From: Emydura subglobosa
Lineage: Eukaryota; Chordata; Testudines; Chelidae
Assembly: GCA_007922225.1 (NCBI GenBank)
Contig: ML679961.1
Coordinates: 73,450,890-73,514,889 of the forward strand
Length of the DNA stretch: 64,000 bases
Direction of reading: 5' to 3'
Shown: positions 46,621 to 59,162 of the stretch, in pieces
Numbering within the stretch: the first letter of the stretch is position 1
How the letters are laid out: each line of letters opens with the position of its first letter
Position numbers and translations under genes: made by a program
Notes under the pieces: model-generated
Database searches by the model: none
The model's input: only the letters and a program-made list of their open reading frames with translations
Told to the model about the DNA's origin: nothing

Positions 46621-47951
46621 TGAAAGAGTTTAGCATAAAAATAGAAGCCTCAGCTCGCTACTTGACAGCCCAGAAAGTAGTGACTTGGGAGCATGACAGC
46701 AGAAGCAGCTTTTAAGGAAGAATTTAAAGGTAGATAAGGTGGTGACTTTACTTGTTTTGATGCAGAATTTTTCCATGCATAAAAAGTGGCTAATGACTGA
46801 AAACATGCTTGAGGGAGAAACAGAACTCTTCCACATGGTTATTAAAAGTAATATGACATTTTTAGCTACAAGAGGGGTATTATGCCAAGTGTCTTGGCTA
46901 AACTCCTGCTTTAATTTTAATTGGATAAAGTGATATTATACATGTCTTGTTCTAAAATATTGTTTAAAACAATTAAAAACCTTGATGGTTTTTACCTTCC
47001 ATGGGTCTTTATAGCATTAGTGGGTGAACTGGATCCTGAATGTTTGTAAAAGGTTTAGGAATTTCTCAGGGTGAAACATGTTATTCCAATATAAAATACT
47101 GTGAAACAGCAGTAAAATTGTGCCTCATAAGAGCATACCCAGTGGTTTAGAAACTGAATAGCAATGGAAGTCTAAGGAAATATTTACTGAGAACCTGCCA
47201 TTTGTGGCATGACATGGAAAGCAGTTCATGAAATCAGGTGCAATATTTCCTGAACTGCCTTTACTATCTTTCCCTCTCTAGGTTGCCGCTTTGATGTAAC
47301 TAAGTCATGCAGCTCAGTGGAAACCCATTTGCTTTCCTGACCCAGAATCAGCATATGGATTTTTCTGTACATCTTCCTTTGGCGTTTTTAACCTGAAAAG
47401 GACATTTGACAGCTAAGATGGATATTATTGTAGTGTTTAAATGCTGTGGGAAAAGACTATGTTGATAAATAAAGGGAAGGTCTATGTTAGATTTTTTTTT
47501 TTTTTTTTAAAGACCACATCTAGAAACAGGATGTGAGCCAAAAAATCAAAACCATACATTTGAATCATCCATTGATGGGAATCTATCCAATTGGGTCCTC
47601 TATCCAATTGTTCTTCTTCTTATGAATAGTTCCCTATATCTAGCTGAAGGGCAGAGTTCTGCAGACACACGTACACTTAGCTTTTCACATGTGTTCAATG
47701 GGACCAGTTATGTGTGCAAAGTTAAGTATGTGCCTTGATCTTTGGAAGCCCAGTGCTAACTCACAAGGGCTCTCTCTTACAGCAGTGTAAATCCATAGTA
47801 AATCCAAAGTTATTTACATTTGTGTATATTGCAGATCAGAATTGATCCCTACTATTTTTCCACCCTTACCACCACCAGAAAGATGACACTGTTCAGGAAG
47901 TGAATCCAATCTTCCAACACAGTGAGGAGAATCAACCCTTGAGCTATTAAT
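46621..47951. other. Unannotated sequence
   Basis: A T17 homopolymer lies at 47492-47508. 'cagcagtgtaaatccatagt' at about 47781 is a palindromic-family piece. No gene was seen. Confidence 0.45.
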
Positions 47952-48075
47952 ATTCATAAGAACATAAGACTGGAAGGGACCTCCTTGGTCATTGAGCCAA
48001 GTCCCCTGCTATTGCAGGCAACCATGATGTACAAACCCAGTCGTACTCATAAAGATCTTACAGGTCTTCTCTTTA
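47952..48075 (-). mobile_element. CR1 LINE 3' end, antisense
   Basis: 'ataagaacataagactggaa', then 'gggacctccttggtcattga' and 'gccaagtcccctgctattgc' are the reverse complement of the CR1 3' terminus. Confidence 0.75.
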
Positions 48076-49845
48076 ACCCAAATTGTTGTCTCTGCCTTAC
48101 ACATGGTGAGCAGCAAGATGGGGTGGTTTTATCAGTACTGCTGCATTGTATTTGTCATTGCACAGTTTTACAGAGCTCTCTGTCAGGACCACTTCCCTCT
48201 GGTAGAAGGTATTCTAAGTGCACATGCATCTTGGTGCTGCCCTTGAAAAACACTCTGAAGCTTCAGCAGTTCATCTCTTGAGTAGAGCAGGTAAGTACGA
48301 ACACAGAATAACAGTTCTTTTTGGTTATTTAATGTATTCACTTCCAGGTGTTGTTCAAGGAGGTTACAGTTATAACAGAGTGACATTTTTCAGCCAAAAC
48401 TTCTTCCGGCTTTGTCTGATTAAAATGGTACACCAAGCTATAGAGTGCCCACTAATGCAATTCTGGTGTGTAGCTATGTTACTGTGATGGCTTTGTTGCC
48501 TTTCTACCGCACCTTTATCTTATTAATGAGTCTGCTTTATCTCTGTGTCAAGGCATCTGCCATTTTGTTAGGCAGAGAGGATCAGTGTGTTACAGAAGAA
48601 ACATGTGGCTCTGTCACTGGGGACTTTATTTTTGTTCTTTCTTTCTTTCTTATAGTTCATGAGAAACTGAAGCCATTCAGCAAGAAAGTATATAGCTATT
48701 CTTTTTTGTATGAAAAAAGATAACATGTTGGAATAATGGTTCTGGTACGATCTTAGAGTTCAGCATGCCAGCTACTGAATCCACAGCACCAATTCCTGAA
48801 TCTTCTCAGTTCTCCCTAGAGGTCTCCCAGACAAATCCTGATCAGGACCACTCACCTCTGCTCTGTTCATTCCTATTGTGTTGTAGCAGCAGACATTAAA
48901 CAAACAGAAAACATTCTTTTGAAATCAATGCCTGAAAGTATTTTGCAGCCAGCATTTGTATGCACTTAATAGAACAATAAGTCAGCAGTTATCATCCCAG
49001 TTCATTCAGGTGCCTAATTGTTAATTACAACAGAAAATAAGATTATTGCTAGGGGAGAGTTTACAAAAAACTTCAGTTAAAAGTTATTTACTGAAATCTC
49101 CAAACTGCAATAAACATTACATACTTGCTAGTATAGTAATATAAACCTAGTTTTACTAAAATAATTTAATTTCCTCTCATTTCCAGGAAGAGTTTAATAC
49201 GGAGTTGGATTAAATCAGCATTCTTTTAATGTTTTAAAGAAAACTCATCTTGGTATAATCATAGCTGCATTGTACACATTAATTGTAAATTGAAGGAGTG
49301 AAAAGTTAGGAGGAGGAGACTAGAGTAGTAATGCATTGAGAGAGACCAAAAGTTGTAAAAGAACAGTCCCTTACAGGGTTATATGTTGTTGGGTTCAAGG
49401 TTGGCTGAACATTAGTAGCAATAGCTTGAGTGTTCTTGCTGTTAATCTAAAATTAAGGGCTAAATTAATAAAAGAAAAGAATAAATGTTTTGCAACTTGC
49501 TCTTGGAAGGTAATTGGGAAACCCTATAAAAAGAACAACTCCAGAACAAACCCTATGTGTGGCTGAAGCTGTCACAGCTCAGCTGTCTTTCAGCAATATA
49601 TAAAATAGCACATATTCCATGGATTAAAAAGTGGCTCTTTGGTTGCTCTCAAAACGTATTTGTTAATGGGGAATCTTAACTGTTTGGGTGTATTTCTAGT
49701 GAGGCCCTGGTTCTGGAACTGGTTCTTGGCTCACAATTTAATATTTATATCATTGACCTGGAGGAAAATACAAAATCATGAATCAAAGGGGTTTATTCAT
49801 GCTTGGGGCAAATCCTGAGAAGTGATGAGCACCTGCTGCTCTAGG
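48076..49845. other. Unannotated sequence
   Basis: Frames of 89-98 codons at 47985-48487 overlap a CR1 tail and one another and are not credible genes. Otherwise nothing was seen. Confidence 0.45.
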
Positions 49846-49985
49846 GGGTATATCTACACTGCAATTAAACACCATGGCTAGCCCACATCAGCTGACTCAG
49901 GCTTGCAGAGTTTGGGCTGTGCGACTGTAAAATTGTGGTTTAGATTTTCAGGCTTGGGCTGGAGCTCAGACTCTGGGACCGTGCT
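49846..49985. repeat. MITE fragment ('tctacactgcaattaaacac' type)
   Basis: 'atatctacactgcaattaaa' is followed by 'ggctagcccacatcagctga', 'gactgtaaaattgtggttta' and 'cttgggctggagctcagact'. This order is characteristic of an abundant turtle MITE. The right part is missing. Confidence 0.6.
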
Positions 49986-52717
49986 TACATATAAAACCAA
50001 CTAAACAAACAAAAAAATCCACTGTGAAACCAAGACACTCCACTGCACATGCTTCTCTCTCTGAGGAGAGGATGAAACAACACATAAGAGATTTGTAGTC
50101 ATATGGCTTAATGTGCTAGTGAAAGCTCTCAGATACCATGGGGATGGCTATGCTATAAGAACCTATATAGAATAGAATAGATGTGGGAATGATGCAATAG
50201 AAGCAGTTGATTCCTCCTTCATAATGGGATGGGTTAGATCCACGCACGGTGTGAGCATTTAAGAAGGGAATGATGGTTTGTGAGTAAGGAAGTTATCATT
50301 TGACCAATTTAATTTATTGTGGGTTGGGGATTCTCAGCAGGATTTGGGCCAATATTTTTACTTTTTAAATATCCCAAGAGGTACAAACCAAACACCTAAT
50401 TTAGTTTTCTGCCCAAAAGAAAGTCTATATTCGGATTAGGACTGAATTCAGATTCTTTACCTAATCTTACCTATCTTTAATATATCTACACAATTGTTGT
50501 TTGTTGGAAGTGGACACAAATCTTTTTGTTTAGTTATCTAGCTTGATTTTTCTTTTTAGCAGTGCTGATACTTATGAAAATTAAACTTAGAAAATGACAA
50601 CTGCCCCTTTGATTTAGACAAACTCCTGTGCTCCAGGAGTAAATTATCCCATAGGCTAGGCCCTTAGTGTTCTGCAATTTGGCAGGTGCAATCTTTCCTG
50701 CAAATTATGGGCCTTCTGTTGCATAAGTCATAAAGGTCAAAGTGATATACAGATGAAAGCAGCACACATGTTATTTGGATCATTGATGTTAGGGGTGTAC
50801 CAAGCAGAATCTGCTGTAGCATCGTCTTAGCCAGCACTGAAGACCGTAGGAATCTAAAAATGCTAAATTCCAATGTCCTGATACTTCACTGTGTTATTCC
50901 CAGTTTTACACTAGTATAATTCCATGGAAATCAAGTATAATGGCATAAAACTGCAATAAGGCAGTGGAAAATCAAACATAGGGGCTCTTATAATGCATAA
51001 GCATTTTCAAGATAGTTGTCACAAAATTCCATGGACCAAAGACTTCATTAAGTCAATCTAAATGATCACTGCATATGCCATTTATGCAGTAAAAGTTAAA
51101 CATAAGGGAGTATAGATGGGGAGCAGTTGAGATCAGATTGTATTCCTAATTTTGAACATGTGGGCTTTTGCAAACCTCTGTCAACCCTTAGACTTGATGT
51201 GATTTGAATAACATTTATAGGATTTTTGGTAGTTTAGCTCTTACTGGTACATGAGAGTAACTCACAATCTATGTTGTGACACCTGCAGTCTTTTATCTGC
51301 TCTTATTTCCACATACACCAGACAAAATGTCAGGTGATTGGTTGAGAGAAGACATCTTTCTTCTGTAGGAAAGACACAAATAAGGGAGAATGCATGAATC
51401 TTGACATGACAGAAACAAGAAGAAGCCTATGTTAATTAATATAGCATTGTCCAATAGAAAATTAGTTAAAAATTTTTTTTTTCTTGACAACATGCATATT
51501 TATTTGGGGAATTTTGAAAAGCCCAGAGGAAAACGGGCTATAGATTTAGTTGGAGCATTGCTTCGCCTGAGTGAGCGGGAACAAGTGTCTGCATTTGATA
51601 ATTGTGCAGACATCACACTCTGAATATTAAAGTGTTGGCAGCTACAACATAAACTGGGGCACTTGCCATTTCTGGACAAACCCTGTTGTTCTTATTGGGC
51701 AGTCAGCTAGTAAATGCTCCAAAGTTTTCTCTCCTGTGTGTATTCTTTGGGAAAAAGAAAAAAAAAGAAAAAAAAAAAAAAAAGGCAGAAAGAAAGCTGG
51801 ATTGGGAATTATTTAAACTAGTTATTTTCAAGAGATGAATTTCCAATTTAGCTTTAAATGTGCTATTATTTAGTAGAAGGTCAGTGGTCTGAGGGATGCT
51901 GATTTGTTAGAGGTTTTCTTTAAGTAAAATAAAATGCTAGATAAATTCTCAGATAATCAAGAAGAATGCCTGCTCTAGTTGTTACAAACACTCCAAGTTA
52001 TTTGGCCAAGTAGTTGGGTAAATCAGGCAGCAGTGTCTCCCTGGCTATCAGTATCAACCCAATCACTGGTCTGTGTCCCAGTACTGGTATTTATGAGTTT
52101 ATTTAGGATACCCTTGTCTTCCTGAACAGCCTGTCTCCTTAACTCTAGTGAAATTACTGCCTACTTTCAATTTAGTAAGTATGTGTTCTAATTCTCCAAG
52201 AAGGGTTGTTTGTTCAGAATCCCTGCCTCTCCATAGATGCTGTGTAGGAAATGGCAGGAACTGGTCTGTATATCCAGGTCTATCGCCTAATCCTGTTTCC
52301 ACTGAAGTCAGATACAAAAGTCTTATTGATTTTGCTGGTTGCAAAATCAGGTCCTTAGTCTGGTGAGGCTGGTAACTATTCCCAGACTACTTCTAGACAC
52401 CCTCTTGCCTTTCAATTGACAGTGAGTAACCTGATTAATTTCACATTGACTGCAATATGTTGTAGGACTGCAAGGCTGCAGTTAAAATTGACTTCAGATG
52501 GATTGTAATATATTATATCACTAGCAGAGGTTAAATATATTCGTGAACTGCTTTGATTAGATGCATGAGGAAGAGGTTGGCAATTTTTAGTATTTTGCTC
52601 TTTTGTCTGTATTGTTTTGTCTTATGTCCTTGGCACTTTTGCCTTGGGATTCTCATGTAAATAAGGTCTCATGAACTCAAGCTGACCTCTTGGCTATATT
52701 TAGGGGATGGGTTAAAC
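49986..52717. other. Unannotated sequence with short repeats
   Basis: A palindromic 'ttttacactagtataattcc'/'taatggcataaaactgc' module lies at about 50895-50955, and A-rich tracts at about 51751-51783. The frame 51429-51623 ends RLSEREQVSAFDNCADITL and is unrecognised. The underlying DNA (51490-51620) is repeat-free and could be conserved noncoding. Confidence 0.4.
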
Positions 52718-52720
52718 CTA

Positions 52721-53946
52721 GAGTATGTCTACACTGCAGAGTGAAGTCTATTTATTTTAAATCGAATTTCACCCACTGAATTTTAGAAGTCGGAGGAGCG
52801 TGATCACACTACGCTCATTGCGTTGGGGGATTGCGTCCCCACTAGCTGTGCTTGGGTCGACAATCAAAACAGTGCACCTTGGGTAGCTATCACACAGTGC
52901 AACTAGCCACAGAGGCTTTTGGGAAGGTTGTCGTCCTCCGATGATGCAACATACCCCGCCCCCCTTCTTGTCTCAGTCCAAACAAACAGACGATCTCCTT
53001 TTCACACCATGTTTTCAAACCATTCACTCTCTGCTGCATGCATGCCATTGCTTGAGAGGAATAGAGCCCACTCAGCTCTGCACTATTATTGTGAGCACCA
53101 CAAACTCCTCATGACTTATTCTGCAATATTTTCACCTGCTCCCTGTTCTCCTCATCATCCTCCTCATCTTCATCCATGGACTTGCCCTCATTCATCCTGG
53201 CCTCGGATTCCCCCGAGGTATCAATGCTGCGTGGTGGCATAGTGGTGGGGTCTCCGCCGAGAATCTTATGCAGCTCCTTGTAAAAGTGTCATGTTTTGGG
53301 TGAGGAGCCAGAACAGCTGTTAGCTTCCCCAGTTTTCTGATAAGCCTGCCTCCACTCTTTGATCTTAATGTGGCACTTCTGCACATCCCTGTTGTGCCCC
53401 TTTTCCAATATGCCATGAGATATCTTCTCGGAGATATCCAAATATCTTTTGCTTGCTTGAAGCTGAGCCAGAACAGACTCTTCACCCCACAGACCAATGA
53501 AATTGAAGACCTCAGGTCGACTCCAGGATGGAGCGCGTTTGGGGCGTGCAGTTGCCATGTTCAGTTGTGCTGACAAGCTCTCTCCATGCTGACCAAACAG
53601 GAAATGGGAATTCAAAATTTCCCAGGGCTTGCAGGGAGGAGCTATTTCCTGTTTACGTGGCCACAGTGCAGCAGACAGCGATTGTGCAGAGCGATCACAA
53701 CAGAGCATTATGGGATACCTCCTAGAGGCCAATGACATCGATTTACGTTGTGCTCTGCCTACAATGATGCTCATTCAATTCACAGAATTTGACTTCAGCC
53801 CTACACCACTTTCAGAGGTGGTTTTATTAAATTGAATTTTACCGTGATTTAGGTTGGTGGGACTGACATGCTAGTGGAGACGCATACTTTATGTGGTTGA
53901 CATAAGCCGCATTACGTCAATCTACATTATCAGCATAGATCAGGTC
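52721..53946 (-). mobile_element. Harbinger DNA transposon carrying only the Myb/SANT gene
   Basis: The element contains a minus-strand Myb/SANT gene typical of Harbinger elements. Imperfect terminal repeats are gagtatgtctacactgc on the left and gacctgatctatgctga in reverse from the right. CTA occurs directly outside both ends (52718-52720 and 53947-53949), consistent with the 3-bp duplication made by Harbinger. Near the right end, 'gttgacataagccgcattac' is a subterminal motif. At 1226 bp it has no room for the transposase, so it is non-autonomous. Confidence 0.7.
53109..53558 (-). pseudogene. Harbinger Myb/SANT-like DNA-binding protein, one in-frame stop
   Basis: Harbinger elements use a Myb/SANT protein to bring the transposase to the DNA ends. 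From the Met at 53558 the frame reads MATARPKRAPSWSRPEVFNF, then IGLWGEESVLAQLQASKRYL, IFEKIS-like DISEKISHGILEKGHNRD, and VQKCHIKIKEWRQAYQKTGE. The Trp, Leu and charged positions of the Myb/SANT-like domain (residues about 10-80) are in place. A TGA (53289-53291) interrupts it at codon 90. In the same frame HFYKELHKILGGDPTT and an acidic tail (SMDEDEEDDEEN) continue to TGA at 53109-53111. The frame is open upstream to 53774, but the domain start favours the 53558 Met. Turtle annotations often label such genes ZSCAN29-like. Confidence 0.78.
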
Positions 53947-53949
53947 CTA

Positions 53950-54894
53950 GTTGAAGCTGGCGAGTGTAACAGCTGCCTTTCATTCAAGATAAATGTAAAA
54001 AGCCAGTGAGTTCTTTTATGGAACTGAAAACTGAATCAATAGGAGCCTCTCGCCAAAGCAAAGCCATGTACAAAGCTGGAGTTGGAGTTAGCCTTGTGGT
54101 CCCAAATCAAATCCATTGTTCTGTGATAAACTCAGGGGTATAAGATTGCTTGGATTGGAATGGTGTGTTTGTTTGTGAGAGAAAGAATGTGAGAAAAACT
54201 AACACTCCCCCACCCCCCTGCCCCAACTTCCATAACACAGAAACAGACACAGAGAAGGAGGTAAAAGCCAAAGACTCAGCAAAATAGGCACTGAGTGTCT
54301 CTCTTTGAGAAAGTCTGCCAAGAGAGAGTACTGCTTGAAAGAGGCTTGGAACTACGAGCAAAAGAAACTATACACTGTTGTCTGATTCCTGCTGAGTTCT
54401 GGGAAACAGGACTCTGATACAATCCTGTTTACTTACAAAGAATATACAAAGAAATACCTTACATCATCTATTTCTTCTGTGAACCAAAACAATCTGACAG
54501 ACACCCAAAATGGGCTAACTACTCAGATAAAAAAGGGTAACAAAACACATACATCCTGTAGTCTAATAATGGAAATCCCTTGATATTTGAACAATTAAAT
54601 TTTGTCATGACTATAACTATTTGTGCCTCTTTCTTATTGTGATTCTTGTAATTACTGGGATAATTTGACAAAATTTTGTTTTCACCTTTATTTGGTATTT
54701 TCCTCTGCATGATATTTCTTTATACATCCCTTTCTTTTTCCCCTCAGGTTGATAGTCACAATTACACACAGTGGTAGGGAAAAGATGCAATCCTATTTCA
54801 AGCATCTGAAAAAGCTAGAATAATCCTGGAGTCTCCTTTACTCTCATTCTTTTATTTCACTTCTGTTTCTGTTTACTAGTTGATCTGGACTATT
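53950..54894. other. Unannotated sequence
   Basis: No gene or complete element was seen. Confidence 0.45.
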
Positions 54895-55625
54895 TTAATG
54901 ATCATAATAACATTTTATACCTCTATGCACCAGGCCATATACCAGGCTGTCAAAACACTTAGCAAATATTAATAAAGCTTCACAAGAGGCCTGTGTAATA
55001 GTGCCGGTTGGGAATTTTTTAACAAAACATTTTTTTTCTTTGGAAAATGCCAATTCATCAAAAACAAAATTTTTCATGAGAAAGAGTTAATTTTTGACAA
55101 ATTTCTGATTTTGAAAAAAAAATGGAAAAATATTTCAAATTGTTGACATATACGGTTTTGTCAGTTTTGAAAGGATAAGTTCCAATTTTTATGTACAAAA
55201 CTACTTTCATTTTGAAATTTAATTTATTGATAAAACATGAAGAAAAAATTTTTTTTGAACATTCAACATTGAAACAAAAAGTTTTAAAATTATTTAAATG
55301 AAATGTATTGATTGACCTAAACTGATTTTTTTCCCCCAGATTTTTGGTTCACAAACATTTTTTTAAGATTTTGACTTTTTGTCTTCATTCACAAAGGAGG
55401 AAAATCAAAATCTGAAAATGTTTCATTGGATGGGAAAAAACAGTTCCCATCTAACTCTATTGTGAAGAATTTATAATTCCCATTTATGGATGGGCAAAAC
55501 TGATGCACATAAAGATATGGGTGAATTACTAAAGATCGTAAGGCAAATAAGTGGCAGGGCAAGGAATAGAACCCAGGGGTTCGGTTTCCTAGTTCTCTGG
55601 TATAAGCATTATGCAATGTTACCTC
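54895..55625 (-). repeat. MIR-like SINE split by an hAT element
   Basis: The left part (54895-54998) has 'gcttcacaagaggcctgtgt'. The right part (55460-55625) has 'attcccatttatggatgggc', 'aataagtggcagggcaagga' and 'atagaacccaggggttcgg'. Together they give the order of a reverse-oriented MIR-like SINE, interrupted by the hAT element. Confidence 0.65.
54999..55459. mobile_element. 461-bp non-autonomous hAT-family element
   Basis: The left end 'tagtgccggttgggaatttt' and the right end in reverse, 'tagagttagatgggaactg', are imperfect inverted repeats. The interior consists of AAAATTTT-type complementary arms shared with the elements at 2890, 19725 and 41479. The flanking 8-mers ctgtgtaa and ttgtgaag match at only 5 of 8, so the target duplication is weak. 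Placement is supported by the host SINE joining across it. Confidence 0.65.
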
Positions 55626-55689
55626 TAAAATAATGTTAAAATACACTTACTGGAGACAACATATTTTCCACCTTAGATCATTTATGTAT

Positions 55690-55850
55690 TATACCAGCCT
55701 TATTTTACAGATGAGGAAACTCACACAGACAGAGGGTAAATAAGATATTTATTATCTTTATTTCCCAAAGCTTGGCGTAGCATTCAGGTCACTTGATTCT
55801 CATTATGCTGAGCTGACCATTTGGCTATGCTGCCTCCCATTACTGAATGC
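55690..55850 (-). repeat. MIR-like SINE relic
   Basis: 'ccttattttacagatgagga' plus 'aactcacacagacagagggt' is the reverse MIR core. The distal part is degraded. Confidence 0.6.
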
Positions 55851-57939
55851 CTTTAATTAATGATAGGTTAATCTGGGGTTATGGAAACATTAATTTTCAT
55901 TGGCTATATTAAATTTTAAGGGGATTTATCCAAAATGAATTGATTCTCTAACCCTTTAGAGCTGCAGCCTTTAGTAGTTTATATGTATTACCCTAATGTC
56001 AAGTGTTAATGTTCAGTGTATTGTATAATGTGATAGCAGACTATCACTTCAGAAGTAACGAATAATTATGTAGTGCAAGATTGTAGCAAAATGTGTATAC
56101 ATGTATGTATCACTGTACACCACCATAATAGGGATACACACAGTTTATATTATAAGACAATATACATATACACAGAAAGACATTTAAGCTAGTTAAAAAA
56201 AACATATTGAGTTTGAGCTTGTTTTCGTCAAGGTTTTGCTTTGAAATTGATCTGATCTGATAAGGTTTATAGACAGATGACATCAACTCTAATGCTGAGG
56301 AAGGAGACAATACACAGTAATTAGTCCCAAAGCTGTTTTCTAAACCCCAGATACAGGGGTCAATTCTGTAAGGTGCTGAGGTCTTCTGAGAGAAGCTGTG
56401 TGCTCTCAGCTGTCCATTGGAAGATGAGCATGCTTGGCACCTCACAGCACTACTCAGCACCGTTAGGATCAAGCCCTTAAAGATCATCATGTACCCTGGC
56501 CCATGAGAAATCTGATCCAAGATTTTAATTTCATTTCTGCTCCCCAGAATCAGGAAGTCCATCAGCAAGATCCGCTGTCATTTGGCACAATAGGATTACA
56601 GGATCAGCAATTAGATGTTGTCATGATGACAAAATAGTTATCACTGGCATTCTCTTCCCCATTTAGAAATTATCATCCCTGTTTAGCTGTTCTTCCTCAG
56701 CAATTAAGTTCATAAACTGTAAACTGGACATGATTTCTTAGATACCACAATGCAGCAGTCAAACGCCTCATTCATCTGATGCCCAAATATGAGCTAAAGA
56801 CTCATAGCAAGTGGTTTAAAGGAATTTAATATGATGGTGAATTATAGCATTTAGACTTTAAATAACTTTAATTTTCTGATTCTTGAGTGGTCAAGATGTT
56901 TTGAAGTTCATGTGCTATATCAGGGCCCTTGACACGATGGTGTGTAGGAATCCTGCTCTTCTGGAGACAATGTTGTACCTAACCTTTATAGACCATTGTA
57001 ATCCAAACAGAGATTTTTGATCTCCAGGACAGTCAATACTGAAAAGTTTTCACTAAGTTTAAAATTACTTATAATAGAAAAGGAAAAAAATATATTTACA
57101 ATAATAAAAGTGAGAGAACAATATGGTTATCGACTAAGGAAGTAAATTTGTCACTTATAGTAGGGACAATCTTTATAGGGTTAGGATGTAACTTTATGAT
57201 CTGCCTTAAGTAAGGGATGGCACATAGATGCCATTAAACAAAAGGTTTTATTGAAATCTAAGACTTTCTGCTTCCTCCAGAACACTGCAGTACTGAGAGG
57301 TGTATTGCAAGGTTTAAATTAATATTCTTTGTAAAGCATTTTAAAATGTTTAGACAGATTACACTGCAGAAGTGCAATGTAAAATGATGAATGCCATGTC
57401 TAGCTCACAGGAGTGTTATGATGCTAAATTAATTAATATTTGTAAAGCACTTTGAAATCCTCAGATGAAAAGTTGCTATGATATGATATGTCATCAATAT
57501 GATATTTTACTATATTACTTGTTTACTAGTTTATTCATTTGTCTACAGGCCCCAAAATCCACTGTTTATGAACATTCAGGTGAACAAAACTTGGAACTAA
57601 AAATCTATCCTAAACAGTGAATATTAAAGGGGCACAAGAACTTGTATTGCACAAAGTTCAGACAGCTATACAGACAATTATTATTAGCTTATTATTCCTT
57701 ATCTTAAAAAAAGTGCAAGAGAATCATTATTAAGCACTAAGTATCAGATCCTCAGTGCAGGTGGCACCTATATCAGCACAGTGCCTCTCAACAATATGCT
57801 TAGTACCAACTCAGATGAGTGAATGCCACCTACCAATCACCAATAATATTTCTGACTGTACATAGGTTTTCCCTGGCCATTTGTCTTTTTCCGAATTCCC
57901 AATTCTTTATATGTGTTACATTAGAGTCTAGAGACTACA
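55851..57939. other. Unannotated sequence with one foldback module
   Basis: At about 56345-56480, 'gtcaattctgtaaggtgctg' pairs with 'ctactcagcaccgttaggat' as a foldback module. A similar 'ggcttgattctgtgagttgc' lies at about 31610. The 152-codon minus frame across it (56110-56568) is not credible. No gene was seen. Confidence 0.45.
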
Positions 57940-58060
57940 CCAAGACTGGGTTCTGTCATTCTAATCATAATAACATCAACATAGGAAGAGACTGCCCCTG
58001 CCCCAGAGAGCTTAGGCCCAGATCTCCAAAGGTACTTAAGTGCTTTGGATTCATTTAGAT
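57940..58060. repeat. Reptile repeat block joined to a 'ggcccagatctcc' foldback
   Basis: 'agactgcccctgccccagag' plus agctta is the block also seen at 46510. It is cut off at 'agctta' by 'ggcccagatctccaaaggta', the start of the foldback family found complete at 58878. Confidence 0.5.
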
Positions 58061-58829
58061 GGAATAAGTGGGCCAGAGATGTTAATGTAACCCACGCCCT
58101 GTCCAACACTAGAAAATGTTAAAAAAGGTTCAGGGTTTGGTATACTGAGATCTTAGCCTGCTTAGTACCGTGGCACCATTAAAAATCCTTTTAACCATTT
58201 ATTAAAGATACAGAAAAGAAAGAAAAATAGTTAAAGCATTTGAAATGTGAAGTATTAAGTAAGGCTTTCATTTTAATAATATCTATTGTTCCTTTCCCTT
58301 TAGCTGGAAAGAGTTCTTAGAAGGAACCCCTTATTTCACCGTCTTTGATGGTATTAAAGATGGTAATAACTATCCTTTTGGGAAAACGGGAATAAATTAA
58401 TTGAGATGAACTGGAGCTGTTCTTGCTGTTGTTTGTTGAAGTCTGATCCTATTTGATCCCAGGTAGTATTTGGGATTCAGCGGGAGCCAGTAGAGATGGT
58501 GATGTCATCTGATCTCCCTCTCTATCCTAGTCGAGTCAGGACAGTTCTCAGGATTAGGACAAAAATGGTTTAGGGTTACAGGATACATTCGGGGTGGCAG
58601 TCATGAGGGTGAAGCTGGCTCCAGTGCCTAACTCCCATTGAAATAAAGGGGAGTTAAGTATCTTTTTGGGCCATACATTATAAGGCCATAATTCAGGAAA
58701 GCACTTAAGCGTGTGCTTCACTTTAAGTCATTAAAGTTATTGGTATTTAAGTGCTTGTCTGAATGGGGTTGCTTTCTTCAAGTAAAGACTAAATAATCAT
58801 GAATACCAAAGGCTAGGAGAAAGAAAATA
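58061..58829. other. Unannotated sequence with a foldback module
   Basis: At about 58685-58775, 'attcaggaaagcacttaagc' and 'gtatttaagtgcttgtctga' form the 'cttaag' foldback. No gene was seen. Confidence 0.5.
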
Positions 58830-59045
58830 GCCATGTCTCCATTTTACAGATGGGTAACTCAGGCACAGAGAGATTAAAGCCCAGATTCTCAAAGGTATTT
58901 CAATTCCTAACTTCCATTGAAATCACTGAAAGTTAGAAGCCTAAATATTTTTGTGGATTTGTGCTTAAGTGACTTGCCCAAAGTCACACGATAAGACTGT
59001 GGCAGAGCTAGGAATTGAGGTCCATCCCATTCTTTAACCAAAAGG
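58830..59045 (-). repeat. MIR-like SINE split by a TTAA foldback element
   Basis: 'ctccattttacagatgggta', then 'ctcaggcacagagagatt' and, after the insertion, 'aagtgacttgcccaaagtca' and 'gtggcagagctaggaattga' are the continuous reverse MIR core. Confidence 0.8.
58878..58964. mobile_element. 87-bp foldback MITE with TTAA target duplication
   Basis: The element sits between TTAA (58874-58877) and TTAA (58965-58968) inside the MIR core. The left arm 'agcccagattctcaaaggta' pairs with the right arm in reverse, 'gcacaaatccacaaaaata', around 'cttccattgaaatcactgaa'. A TTAA duplication is the mark of piggyBac-type insertion. Confidence 0.7.
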
Positions 59046-59162
59046 ACATTCTTCCTCCTTAATCTAGTCCTATCCATGGTACTGACCTAGCACAACCAAT
59101 GAGATCTGATGAGATTACAGCCCTTGGTGGAATGGGTTCGGGACAATTTACTTTTTATAATA

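Noticed and set aside
56110..56568. 152-codon open frame on the minus strand
   Set aside because: It crosses a foldback repeat module, and its C-terminal part is AT-rich with no recognisable domain.
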